Of a DNA stretch of 64,000 bases, positions 10,166-19,091 are shown one piece after another. Source of the DNA: Streptomyces sp. BK340 (GTDB lineage Bacteria; Actinomycetota; Actinomycetes; Streptomycetales; Streptomycetaceae); assembly GCF_007827595.1 (NCBI RefSeq), contig NZ_VISR01000007.1:186001-250000 (forward strand), written 5' to 3'. The translations under genes were made by a program, and so were the position numbers. The notes under the pieces were generated by a model that saw only the letters and a program-made list of their open reading frames with translations, did not search any database and was not told the DNA's origin. The number at the start of each line of letters is the position of its first letter. The first letter of the stretch is position 1.

Positions 10166-11468
10166 GGGGCGGCTCCGGGGTTGGTGCGGACGGCTGGATG
10201 ACAGTCAGGCGGGTGCCGCGCCGAGCGAGGAACGGCAGGGGATCGGGCGGGATGGCCGTCGAGCCGGGGTCGGTGGCGTAGACGGCGTCGAGGGCGCGTA
10301 CGGCGAGGTTGCGCATGGCGGGGGTGTGCGGTCCGGCGATCAGCCCGGCCAGTGTCCGCGCGGCGTCCTCCTTGCGTTCGGCGCGCAGCAGGGCGAACGC
10401 AAGGAGGATTTCGAGCACGGGCAGCATCTCCGGGGCGACTTGCTCGCCGAGGGCCACAGCGGCTTCGGCCTCGGGGACCGCCTGGTCGTGGTGGCCCAGC
10501 TCGCTGAGGGCCTGCCCCAGATTGGTGAGCAGGCACAAGCGCAGGGGGGTGTTGTCCTGCGGGCACGCGGCGAGTGCCCGCTTCAGGAGCGGGTGTGAGC
10601 GGGGCCAGTCCCGGCGGTTCATCGAGTGCATCCAGCCCGTGGTGTCCCCGTACTCCAGGCAGTCGGTCACCCGGGCGCCGTCGGGCCACGTGCTGCGGTA
10701 GCCGAGACGGAACGCCCGCCAGTCCGGAGGCGTGAGCGAAGGCAGTAGTGAGGCGATGTCCGAGGAGCACTGGCCGACGGTGGGTGTATGAGTGAGCCGA
10801 CGCATGTCGTGATCGGCTGACACAGCGACGCCTCGCTGTGTGTCGATGCGGAAGCTGTCCGGACGCACGGCGCCATGCAGTACGCCTTGGCGGTGGAGGT
10901 GCGCCAGAATCCGGCCGATGTGGAAGGCACGCCTGCCGTCTTCCTCCTGAGGCTGTGACAGACGGGCATGGACCGCCTGCGGAGGCTCCGCCTCCGTGTC
11001 GCCCTCCTCCGTCCACAGGGCGGCGAACTCGAGGAAATCCCCGCGCACCGGCCGAGAGCGGACCATCGACCTGTCCGCAGCGGCAGCCGACCAGTGTTCT
11101 GTCAGGAGACGGCCGAGTACGTCGGGGCACCCCAGCAGGCAGGGGAATTCACTGTCGGGTAACCAGGTCCACGGACGGATCTCGTGGTCGGTGAGGCCGG
11201 CAAGGGGTACGGCACCACAGTCGCCGACGGATTCCACGAGGGTCAGCAGTCGGTCGCCGGAGCCTCTCGCGGTGCTCGGCCATTCCGGCAGCTCGGGACA
11301 CCCGGGTGCGAGGACGATGCCGCCTTCGTCCCGCGCTCGGCGCACCGCGGACAGGAAATCCTCCAGGCGGACCGTATCCGCGACCGGTACGTGGACCACC
11401 GACGATCCGATCGTCAGCGTGGTTCGGTCAGGCAGGAATCCGTGAATGGTGCGCCCCCCGTCTCTCAC
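10155..11468 (-). CDS. Kinase-like (degenerate) / TPR protein heading the CHAT operon
   Basis: A 437-residue protein. Around residues 195-215 it has the kinase-like stretch LHRQGVLHGAVRPDSFRID, which aligns by eye with the HRDxKPxN catalytic loop of Ser/Thr kinases. The arginine-aspartate pair has become glycine-alanine, and no DFG motif is evident, so it is probably a pseudokinase. Residues about 300-400 form TPR-like helical pairs, for example LLTNLGQALSELGHHDQAV. It may act as a scaffold or sensor that hands a signal to the TPR-CHAT protease. It starts at GTG 11468; the best ribosome-binding match (AAGGGGG) is about 16 nt away, so the start is uncertain. First gene of the operon. Confidence 0.65.
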   Translation of the reverse strand: MRDGGRTIHGFLPDRTTLTIGSSVVHVPVADTVRLEDFLSAVRRARDEGGIVLAPGCPELPEWPSTARGSGDRLLTLVESVGDCGAVPLAGLTDHEIRPWTWLPDSEFPCLLGCPDVLGRLLTEHWSAAAADRSMVRSRPVRGDFLEFAALWTEEGDTEAEPPQAVHARLSQPQEEDGRRAFHIGRILAHLHRQGVLHGAVRPDSFRIDTQRGVAVSADHDMRRLTHTPTVGQCSSDIASLLPSLTPPDWRAFRLGYRSTWPDGARVTDCLEYGDTTGWMHSMNRRDWPRSHPLLKRALAACPQDNTPLRLCLLTNLGQALSELGHHDQAVPEAEAAVALGEQVAPEMLPVLEILLAFALLRAERKEDAARTLAGLIAGPHTPAMRNLAVRALDAVYATDPGSTAIPPDPLPFLARRGTRLTVIQPSAPTPEPPLVG

Positions 11469-11498
11469 CCGGTCGAGTGAGAAACCCCCTTTCTCGCA

Positions 11499-11527
11499 AC
11501 TTTACTGACATACCGTCGCCCCGACAA
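11499..11527 (-). promoter_or_regulatory. Candidate promoter of the CHAT operon
   Basis: On the minus strand a TTGTCG box (11522-11527) is separated by 17 nt from TAAAGT (11499-11504), giving a near-consensus vegetative promoter about 30 nt upstream of the first gene. Inferred from pattern only. Confidence 0.4.
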
Positions 11528-12286
11528 GGAGGCGTTCTCTGCACGCATCCTGAGATCGGCTTGGGTCGTCTCATGTGATCAGGACTGCCACATCACCGAT
11601 TCGCGGTGTGTCGAGGAGGGCTTCGTGGTGGCCCGCACCGGCTGTGTGGGCCGGGACGGTTTCCCCTCCGGTCACGGGCTTGCCGGCGGACTTCGGCCCG
11701 TGTCCGGTGAGGATCGTGGTGGTGCGCTGGGCGAAGCCCAGGTCCATGGCAAGGGGGACGGTCCGGGCCTGTCTCTGTGCGCTGCCCGTGAAGGCGGGGT
11801 GGGGGAGTTGTCGTATCTGGTCCACGCGCGTAGCGGATCCTGTCGGGACTGAGGTTGCCTCGTGTGTGTATCTCCAACCCCCCACGCCCTATGGAGACTT
11901 CATGCACCCCGCCGATTTCGGCCTGCCTGCCACTGCCCTGACCCTGAGCGGAACAGGTGCCGCCGCAGGCCCTGACTGAGCCTGCCGCACCGCCCTCTGG
12001 CCTCCGGCGCCGATGGTCCGCCGGAGTACTCGAACAGCTCGAAGTCGGAGAACGCGCCGGCCCGCGGATGCAGTGTCCGCGAGGGCCGCGGTCGGCATGC
12101 CCTGAGCCCCCCTCGGACCTCGTTCGGGGATTGGCGCTTTGCCGTCACCGTCATCTGGATGGTGATGGCATGTTCATGTCATCCATGGCAGCCTCTCTCC
12201 AACCGCCGCACGAGCACGACAACATCCACAACCGTCCCGGTCGGCCCCATACCGACCTGACGTTTCCCCCCACAAAAGGAGCTTGT
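11528..12286. other. Intergenic stretch without a supported gene
   Basis: This 759 bp stretch lies between the CHAT operon promoter and the metalloprotease gene. Short open frames exist on both strands (for example 11571-11885 minus), but none has a recognisable domain, a convincing ribosome-binding site or normal composition. I cannot name a relic here. The 3' part must hold the promoter and leader of the metalloprotease gene. Confidence 0.4.
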
Positions 12287-13930
12287 GTGACCTCCCGTGA
12301 CACACGCCACCGGCGTACCGCCTTGGCCGCGGCCACAGCCGTCGCCGCCACCACGGCACTTCTGAGCACCGCGCTCACCACCACGGCCACCGCCCGGCCC
12401 ACCGCCGGTCCCGCCCGCCTCGCCGCAGCCCCCGTCACGCTGTCGGCGGACGCCCGTACGGGGCTGATCCGGCAGGCGCAGGCCGACGCGGACCGGACCG
12501 CGCAGCACATAGGTCTCGGCGCCAAGGAGAAGCTGGTCGTCAAGGACGTCGTGAAGGATGTGGACGGCACCGTCCACACCCGCTACGAGCGCACGTATGC
12601 GGGCCTGCCGGTGCTCGGCGGCGACCTGGTCGTCCACACCGCCAGGTCCGGCAGGACCGAGGGCATCTCCACCGCCACGAAGGCGAAGCTGAAGCCTGCC
12701 TCGCTCACACCGCGGATCGCCCCCGCCAAGGCCGAGAAGCAGGCCCTGGGCCTGGCCAAGGCGGCGGGGTCCGCGAAGACTGCCGCGGACCAGGCTCTGC
12801 GCAAGGTCATCTGGGCGGTGAGCGGCAGGCCCGTCCTCGCCTACGAGACGGTCGTCGGCGGCCTGCAGGACGACGGAACCCCGAACCGGTTGCACGTCGT
12901 CACCGACGCCGCCACCGGCAAGAAGCTCTTCCAGTACCAGGGCATAGAGACCGGCGTCGGCAACACCCACTACAGCGGCAAGGTGGACCTGTCGACGACG
13001 CAGTCGGGCTCGTCCTACACCCTCACCGACGCCTCGCGCGGCGGTCACAAGACCTACAACCTCGATCACGGATCCTCTGGCACCGGCACGCTGTTCTCCC
13101 AGTCCAGCGACACCTGGGGCGACGGAACGGCGTCGAACGCGGCGACCGCCGCCGCGGACGCCGCCTATGGGGCGCAGGAGACCTGGGACTTCTACAAGAA
13201 GGCCTTCGGCCGCAGCGGCATCAAGAACGACGGCGTGGGTGCGTACTCCCGCGTGCACTACGGCAAGTCGTACGTGAACGCGTTCTGGGACGACAGCTGC
13301 TTCTGCATGACCTACGGCGACGGCGAGGGCGACAAGGACCCGCTGACCGCGCTCGACGTGGCCGGGCACGAGATGAGCCACGGTGTCACGTCCAACACCG
13401 CCGGGCTGGAGTACACCGGTGAGTCCGGCGGTCTGAACGAGGCGACCAGCGACATCATGGGCACCGGCGTGGAGTTCTACGCCGACAACTCGTCCGACCC
13501 GGGTGACTACCTCATCGGCGAGAAGATCAACATCAACGGCGACGGCAAGCCGCTGCGCTACATGGACAAGCCCAGCAAGGACGGCGGCTCCGCCGACTAC
13601 TGGTCCTCCAGCGTGGGCGGCCTGGACGTGCACTACTCGTCCGGCGTCGCCAACCACTTCTTCTACCTGCTGTCCGAGGGCAGCGGCGCGAAGACGATCA
13701 ACGGCGTGAGCTACGACTCGCCCACCCAGGACGGCTCCAAGGTCACCGGCATCGGCCGGGAAAAGGCGCTGCAGATCTGGTACAAGGCGCTGACCTCGTA
13801 CTTCACCTCGACGACCGACTACAAGGGCGCCCGCGCCGGCACCCTCAAGGCGGCATCCGACCTGTACGGTGCCTCGAGCACCGAGTACAAGACGGTCGAG
13901 GCCGCCTGGTCCGCAGTCAACGTGAGCTGA
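12287..13930 (+). CDS. Secreted M4-family (thermolysin-like) zinc metalloprotease
   Basis: A preproenzyme of 547 residues that hydrolyses extracellular protein. It begins with a twin-basic signal peptide (TRHRRTALAAATAVAATTALL). An FTP/PepSY-type propeptide follows to about residue 220, then the catalytic domain. The zinc site is clear: HEMSH supplies two histidines and the catalytic glutamate, and ESGGLNEATSD supplies the third ligand. Length and order are normal for actinobacterial M4 proteases, with no extra C-terminal P-domain. I chose GTG at 12287 because AAGGAG lies 5 nt upstream; upstream in-frame starts would place an implausible leader before the signal peptide. It stands alone, followed by a strong terminator hairpin. 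Confidence 0.93.
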   Translation: MTSRDTRHRRTALAAATAVAATTALLSTALTTTATARPTAGPARLAAAPVTLSADARTGLIRQAQADADRTAQHIGLGAKEKLVVKDVVKDVDGTVHTRYERTYAGLPVLGGDLVVHTARSGRTEGISTATKAKLKPASLTPRIAPAKAEKQALGLAKAAGSAKTAADQALRKVIWAVSGRPVLAYETVVGGLQDDGTPNRLHVVTDAATGKKLFQYQGIETGVGNTHYSGKVDLSTTQSGSSYTLTDASRGGHKTYNLDHGSSGTGTLFSQSSDTWGDGTASNAATAAADAAYGAQETWDFYKKAFGRSGIKNDGVGAYSRVHYGKSYVNAFWDDSCFCMTYGDGEGDKDPLTALDVAGHEMSHGVTSNTAGLEYTGESGGLNEATSDIMGTGVEFYADNSSDPGDYLIGEKININGDGKPLRYMDKPSKDGGSADYWSSSVGGLDVHYSSGVANHFFYLLSEGSGAKTINGVSYDSPTQDGSKVTGIGREKALQIWYKALTSYFTSTTDYKGARAGTLKAASDLYGASSTEYKTVEAAWSAVNVS

Positions 13931-13937
13931 TCCCCAA

Positions 13938-13981
13938 GGGCCAGGGGCGGCAGCCGGGCTCCCGGGTGCCGCCCCTGGCCC
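13938..13981. terminator. Strong bidirectional hairpin terminator
   Basis: A perfect 15 bp stem (13938-13952 paired with 13967-13981) with a 14 nt loop lies between the convergent metalloprotease and MFS genes. It can end transcription from both sides. Confidence 0.85.
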
Positions 13982-14042
13982 TCGACGTCATTGCCGGTAC
14001 CGCACCGAGTGGCCTGCCCGGGGTGTGTGCTCCCAGGCGTGG

Positions 14043-15416
14043 TCAGCCGCCTCGCGCCGGATCAGGGTGCGGGGCCGCGCCCTCGTCGACGGGCAGTGCG
14101 ACGGGCTCCTCCACCGGCTGTGCGAATGCCTTGGCGGAGACCGCGTCGGCACCGTGTTCTCCACGCGTCCCACGCGCGGCCGGCGCCGGACTCACGCGAC
14201 GCAGAGCCAGATGCAGCGCCGGTATCAGCACGCAGGTGACCGCGGCGGACTGCCACAGAAGCGCGTCGAGCCGGCCCGCCGCCAGATACGCGCCCGCTGC
14301 CACTGCCGCCACCGCACACACGCCGCGGTCCACGATGCTCTCCACCGACAGCAGCGTGGCACGCGGGGCCCCCTTCGGGATGGCGTCGTTGATGAGCTTG
14401 CGCTGCACCGGATAGCCGAACCCGGTGATCGCGGCGAACGCACACAGCAGCCCGACCACGGCCCAGGGGCCGCCGACAGTGGTGCCGGCGAGTGCGGCGG
14501 CGAGCGCGACGCTCAGCAGGGACACCCAGGCCGCGGGCGACAGCCGCCGGCTCAGCCACTGGGGCCGGGCGGAGGTCACCGCCTCGGCGACCGTCATCGC
14601 CGCGAGGACACTGCCGTGGCTGCCCTCTGCGATGCTGTGCTCGAGCAACACCGGCTGGAACAGATTGACCTGACAGATCCTTGACAGCGTGAAGACTGCC
14701 ACGCCCTGCACCATGAGCAGGGCCAGCCACGGTGACGACGAAACGGTGCGCAGGGCGGCGCCCGTGTCCCGCAGCAGAGCTCCCCTCCGTCGCCCACGGG
14801 TGCTCGCCCCCGTGTCGCCGGCGGCGATCCGGGGCAGGGCGAGGGCGCAGCCGAGCGAGCCCGCCGCGCTCGCCGCGCTGAGCAGGTACGGCGACTGGTG
14901 GGCCACGGACATCAGCGGTCCGACGAGCGGCCAGCAGACGACCTTGGCGGCGAGCCCGAGGGCACGCGCCGTTCCCTCCGCCCTGAGGTAGTGGGCGTCC
15001 GCTCCTTCGGCGCGCAAGCCGTCGTACAGGCAGGCGCTCGCCGCGCCCGAGGTCAGGGAGCGCCCGGCGGCGATCGCCAGGAAGTGCACGAGGAAGCCCG
15101 TGTACGAGGGCGCCAGCACGGGCACCATGTTCGCCGCCGTCATGACCACCGCGCCCGCGCGCAGGCAGTTGCGGGCACCGACGCGGTCGGCGACGACTCC
15201 CGTGGGTATCTCGAACAGGCAGAAGGCGACGTAGTAGATGCTCTGGATGCCGAAGATCTGGCCGTCCGACAGACCCGCGGCACGCTGGTAGGCGTAGAAC
15301 ACGGGCATCCACCACAACAGGTTGAACAACAGCTGGAACCCGTTGTTGAGGCGGACGATGCGGCGGGCGGCCGGGGTCATGGCCGGATCCGCGGAGCGGC
15401 GCCACACAGAAGTCAT
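14043..15416 (-). CDS. MFS exporter of the ATP-grasp/dikinase cluster
   Basis: A 457-residue major facilitator superfamily permease with about twelve hydrophobic helices. It begins MTSVWRRSADPAMTPAARR and has the loop 2-3 motif VADRVGARN near residue 80. It is most like multidrug or metabolite exporters. It starts 8 bp after the dikinase gene, so it belongs to the same operon and probably exports, or gives resistance to, the product made by the two upstream enzymes (inference). The ATG at 15416 is used; a second in-frame ATG 12 codons later is possible. The last 35 residues are hydrophilic and rich in Glu/Asp. Confidence 0.85.
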   Translation of the reverse strand: MTSVWRRSADPAMTPAARRIVRLNNGFQLLFNLLWWMPVFYAYQRAAGLSDGQIFGIQSIYYVAFCLFEIPTGVVADRVGARNCLRAGAVVMTAANMVPVLAPSYTGFLVHFLAIAAGRSLTSGAASACLYDGLRAEGADAHYLRAEGTARALGLAAKVVCWPLVGPLMSVAHQSPYLLSAASAAGSLGCALALPRIAAGDTGASTRGRRRGALLRDTGAALRTVSSSPWLALLMVQGVAVFTLSRICQVNLFQPVLLEHSIAEGSHGSVLAAMTVAEAVTSARPQWLSRRLSPAAWVSLLSVALAAALAGTTVGGPWAVVGLLCAFAAITGFGYPVQRKLINDAIPKGAPRATLLSVESIVDRGVCAVAAVAAGAYLAAGRLDALLWQSAAVTCVLIPALHLALRRVSPAPAARGTRGEHGADAVSAKAFAQPVEEPVALPVDEGAAPHPDPARGG

Positions 15417-15424
15417 GGAGCGCC

Positions 15425-17437
15425 TCACCGGGCGTACGGGCGGACCTGGACCAGATGGAACGCCCCCTCGGCAGTCATGAGCCACTCGATGTCCAGCGCG
15501 TCGTCGGGGTCTCCGGCGCTGAAGTGGGACTGCAGCAGACGCCCCACCAGGGCCAGTTCGCCCAGTGACGTGCGGGTGCCCGACGGGAGGTCCGCACCCG
15601 ACGAGCCGACGTCCACGGTGCGCCCGCCGCCCTCGACCGTGTTGTACAGGTACTGGTGGGGCAGGACCTTGCCGTCGACCACCCGCTCCGGCGAACCGGC
15701 CGTGCAGTTGACGTACACGTTGCGGAAGTCCTCGCGCCGGGTCGGATTGCAGGTCACCAGCACACCCCCGAGACCGGCGGGCACGTACTGCTGGATGATC
15801 ACTCCCATGTAGGTGTCGTCCAGCACGATGCCGGCCTCGTGCCGCAGACGTACGCTCCGTGGCGACAGCAACGACGCCCACACCTGCCGCACCGCGTCCA
15901 GCAACTGCTCCGCACCGCGCACGGTGGTCACCGAGTCGTAGATCCCGGCCGCCGAGAAACCGGGCAGGTCCTCGGCGTTGGAGGACGAGCGCACCACGAG
16001 ACGACGTCCGTCGGCCAGCAGACCCGGCACCGCGCCGGTGACGGCCCGAGCCACCTCGTCGGGGATCGGCGTGCTGTGCATCAGGCGCTGCAGGTCCAGA
16101 CAGAGGGAGTCGATCACGTCGAGCGCTTCGAGTTCGAGCGCCATCTTCAGCTTGCCGATGCCCTGCTGCAGAGCGGCCGAGGAGGTCAGGAAGAGATGGT
16201 GCAGGCGGAACGGGAGCGCCACCCCCTCGGGTGCCCGGACGGTGGCCGCCACGCGTTCGGCCGCCGCGGCCTGCAGCCGTTCCACGGGCGCTGCCGGCTC
16301 GCCGAGCCGCAGGGCCAGGTGGGTGAGCAGATCGGGCCGCGGCGGGCGCGGGCGTGCGTAGAACGCGGTCAGGTCGGCCGTGCGGCTGTCCAGGACATGG
16401 TGCAGTTCGCCGAGGTTGGCGGCCTTGGTGCCGTAGCTGTCGCGGTCGGCGCGCCGCAGCCGGTGCAGAGCCATGATCGGCGCCTCGTCCAGCAGGGGTG
16501 CGTCGATGCGGATGCGCTGCTGGTGCCAGACCGGCCTCTCCAGGGCCGGGGCGTCGGACAGCCGCTCCAGGGTGATGGCGTCCTCGGACACCCGGTAGCG
16601 GACCCATGCGCCGTCCAGTCCGTCGCGCCGCACGAGAGCGTCCAGGTCGCGGACGATGGCGTTCGGGATGCCCCAGCCCGACGCCAGGACGTTGGTGTGC
16701 GAAAGCGGCGTCGTGGGCTCCGTGTTGACGAATCCCGCCACCCGGGGCACGTCATCGGGCAGGCAGGCCATCGCGACGATGTCCGCCCAGCCGAGCTGTG
16801 GGGCGGCGCTGCGGTACTCCGCCAGATCGCGGAAGCAGCGCAGTCGGCCTTCGGCCACGCCCGGGTTGAGGCAGGTCCGGGTCCGGTTGCCGAACAGCTC
16901 CTGGCTGAGGATGCGAGGTACGCGTGCCTCACTGACCGAGGCGAGTTCGTGCTCCTGCCCGTGGTTCGCCGGTTTCAGCAGCAGGGGAAGCCGTCCGTCC
17001 ACCCTTGCGCGAACGTAGTGGTGGAACTCCTCCAGCAGCGCGGCGTGCATGGTGTCCGCCTCGGTCGTCTCCAGGACCAGGAAGGGCCGCTCGGAACCAT
17101 CGGCGTCCTCGTCGCTGTGCAGGGACAGCACCCCGAGCAGGAAGCGGCGGTCAGGTGCCATGTACACGGATTCGTTGAACGCGTCCAGGGCCGCGTCGAG
17201 TTCGTCCGTCCTCATGCCGAGGATGCGCGTGGCGATGTAGTCGACGTGGAAGGGGTGCACCCGGGTGTCGAGCAGGTGCCAGGTGTCCTCGCACCTGTCC
17301 ACCACGACCTTCAGGTACGGGTGTCCGGCGAGCACGCCGGACAGCGTGCGGAACAACGGCAGCGAGAGGTTGACGCCGACGACGGTACGATCGCCCGCCG
17401 TGTCGGGGATGTCGGCCGTGTGCGGTGCGTGGGTCAT
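15425..17437 (-). CDS. PEP/pyruvate-binding dikinase-like enzyme with N-terminal phosphohistidine domain
   Basis: A 670-residue enzyme of the pyruvate phosphate dikinase/glucan-water dikinase superfamily. The likely phosphohistidine is H247 in TTPLSHTNVLASGWGIP. The ATP-grasp-type nucleotide-binding domain follows from about residue 330: YGTKAANLGEL, then VVRSSSNAEDLPGFSAAGIY near 490, ending IEWLMTAEGAFHLVQVRP. Phosphohistidine before ATP domain is the order in glucan-water dikinases, and the reverse of PPDK and rifampin phosphotransferase. The N-terminal 230 residues are unassigned. It probably moves the beta-phosphate of ATP, through histidine, to a small molecule. The neighbouring ATP-grasp ligase and exporter suggest metabolite tailoring or self-protection. 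Its ATG overlaps the previous stop by 4 nt. Confidence 0.8.
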   Translation of the reverse strand: MTHAPHTADIPDTAGDRTVVGVNLSLPLFRTLSGVLAGHPYLKVVVDRCEDTWHLLDTRVHPFHVDYIATRILGMRTDELDAALDAFNESVYMAPDRRFLLGVLSLHSDEDADGSERPFLVLETTEADTMHAALLEEFHHYVRARVDGRLPLLLKPANHGQEHELASVSEARVPRILSQELFGNRTRTCLNPGVAEGRLRCFRDLAEYRSAAPQLGWADIVAMACLPDDVPRVAGFVNTEPTTPLSHTNVLASGWGIPNAIVRDLDALVRRDGLDGAWVRYRVSEDAITLERLSDAPALERPVWHQQRIRIDAPLLDEAPIMALHRLRRADRDSYGTKAANLGELHHVLDSRTADLTAFYARPRPPRPDLLTHLALRLGEPAAPVERLQAAAAERVAATVRAPEGVALPFRLHHLFLTSSAALQQGIGKLKMALELEALDVIDSLCLDLQRLMHSTPIPDEVARAVTGAVPGLLADGRRLVVRSSSNAEDLPGFSAAGIYDSVTTVRGAEQLLDAVRQVWASLLSPRSVRLRHEAGIVLDDTYMGVIIQQYVPAGLGGVLVTCNPTRREDFRNVYVNCTAGSPERVVDGKVLPHQYLYNTVEGGGRTVDVGSSGADLPSGTRTSLGELALVGRLLQSHFSAGDPDDALDIEWLMTAEGAFHLVQVRPYAR

Positions 17438-18807
17438 GGCCGGGCCCCTTCGGTGGCGTCCGTGGGCAGGATGCGCGGCAGCGCGTCGACCAGGGCGGTG
17501 AAGTCACTGACGACGGACTGCGGCCGGTCCGCCGACAACAGGCACAGGCCCGCCATGGTGTTGGCTCCGGCGGCAGGCTCGTAGACCGGCACGGGGGCCC
17601 CGTCCGGCAGGGAGCTCTCACGGACGACGGACAGCGTGCTGCCGGCGCTGACCGGCGCGGAACGGACGACCGCCGAGGCGTCCCATCGATGGCGGCGGGG
17701 CCAAGGCGTGCCGTCGCCCTGCACGGCGAGGACCACCAGCGATCCGGCCGCGCCCGTGGCATCCTCGGGTGTCAACGCCCGTGCGGGCCAGACGGGTGAG
17801 CCGCCGAGCAACTGGTCGGTGAACATGCCGACCAGATCCAGGCCGAAGACCTCCTCGATCTGCGGCACCGTCATCGCCCCGCCGAACCGCGCGGCCGTCT
17901 CGATGACCCACATACGGCCTTCCCTGCCCAGCTTGATCTCCGTGTGGGTGCCGCAGTTCTCCAGCCCCAGGGCATCCACGGCGTGCCGGGCGAGGTCCAC
18001 GATGGTGTGCTGGGCCTCGATTCCGACGGCGGCCGGGGTGATACCGGCGCGCTCGGTGAAGGGCGCCACCGTCGGCATCCGCCCGCTCAGGCAGACGGGA
18101 CGGAATTCCCCGTCGACGACCACACCCTCGACGCTGACGTAGTCACCCCAGCCGGGGCCGTCGAACCACTCCTCGGCACATCCACTGACGATCTCCTCGA
18201 CGATGAAGTCCTCCGAGGCGCCGGGGACGTGCAGTTCCGCGAATCCGAGGAGTGCGGACTCGGCCATCACCGCGCGCGACCGCTGCCAGGCGGCCGGCGC
18301 GTCCGAGGGCCGCTCGATGATCTGGTGCGCGGTCGAGCCGGCGCTCCAGGCCGCCTTCAAAAGAAGTGGACATGACAATTCATTGGTCGCGCGCTCCAGT
18401 TCGGCCGCGCCGGCGACGGCGCGGAACCGCGGCTGCGGTATGCCGCGGCGCTCCCACGCGGCGCGCATCAGGCGTTTGTCGCGTGCGAGGGCGGCGGCGG
18501 GACCGGCACCCCTCAGCCCGAGCTGCCGGGACGCCTCGGCGACCGCGACCACCGCGTACTCCGAGAAGGTGAGCACGGCGTCCGCCCCCACCTCGCGGGC
18601 TCGGGCGGTGATGAGCTCGACCAGGTCGCCGGCGCGGGCGTCAAGGGGTGTGACGACCGACGCGCACAGCCTCGCAGCGTCAGCGGCCACGGGGGCGGGC
18701 AGTTCGCTGAGCGCCAGTAGGTGCACCACGGACCTCGCGGCCACCCGCGTCAGGGCATGGCCCACCGGCGGGCCGCCCTTGGCATGCACGTACAGCACCT
18801 TGTTCAC
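17434..18807 (-). CDS. ATP-grasp ligase (carboxylate-amine ligase type)
   Basis: A 457-residue ATP-grasp protein, likely forming an amide or peptide bond through an acyl-phosphate (relatives: BacD-type L-amino-acid ligases). Visible features are an N-terminal pre-ATP-grasp domain, DKRLMRAAWERRGIPQPR near 125, the nucleotide-binding LSCPLLLKAAWSAGS near 160, and the metal-binding segment HTEIKLGREGRMWVIETAAR followed by FGG near 290-310. Its start is taken as GTG 18807, with AAGGAG 10 nt upstream; an upstream start would add 16 residues of odd composition. It is the first gene of a three-gene operon with the dikinase and exporter and is transcribed away from the PAS-LuxR regulator. Confidence 0.82.
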   Translation of the reverse strand: MNKVLYVHAKGGPPVGHALTRVAARSVVHLLALSELPAPVAADAARLCASVVTPLDARAGDLVELITARAREVGADAVLTFSEYAVVAVAEASRQLGLRGAGPAAALARDKRLMRAAWERRGIPQPRFRAVAGAAELERATNELSCPLLLKAAWSAGSTAHQIIERPSDAPAAWQRSRAVMAESALLGFAELHVPGASEDFIVEEIVSGCAEEWFDGPGWGDYVSVEGVVVDGEFRPVCLSGRMPTVAPFTERAGITPAAVGIEAQHTIVDLARHAVDALGLENCGTHTEIKLGREGRMWVIETAARFGGAMTVPQIEEVFGLDLVGMFTDQLLGGSPVWPARALTPEDATGAAGSLVVLAVQGDGTPWPRRHRWDASAVVRSAPVSAGSTLSVVRESSLPDGAPVPVYEPAAGANTMAGLCLLSADRPQSVVSDFTALVDALPRILPTDATEGARP

Positions 18808-19091
18808 GGAAGTCCAACTCCTTCGGTGTCGTCGGGCGGCCACCGGGCCGCCCACGCCGTCTCCTTCAAGCGAACCAGCACCTGCCCGCGTCCGAGGCGC
18901 CGCGATTCCCGAAGCACTCAGGCAAATGCCTTACTGCTGCCGCCGGTCCGTGTCAGGTGAAGGTGTGGTGATGCGCTAGCGCCGCCGACGCACAGCACGG
19001 AGCGTCCGCCCCGCTCGCATGCCCCCTCCCCTACGGGATACGCATGAGGTGTCACCCAAAGTGATGTGGTGCAGGGTTGAAGGAGTTTGAC
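18808..19091. promoter_or_regulatory. Divergent promoter region between ATP-grasp operon and PAS-LuxR gene
   Basis: This 284 bp region must carry promoters for both directions. A short inverted repeat AGGCA-AA-TGCCT (18920-18931) is the only symmetrical site I noticed. No clear -35/-10 pair could be fixed. Confidence 0.35.

Noticed and set aside
11571-11907. Possible transposase remnant in the intergenic stretch
   Set aside because: No recognisable transposase motif, terminal repeats or target duplication in any frame.
15656-17584. 642-codon plus-strand frame opposite the dikinase
   Set aside because: No domain, skewed Gly/Arg/Gln composition, and it lies over a well-supported gene.
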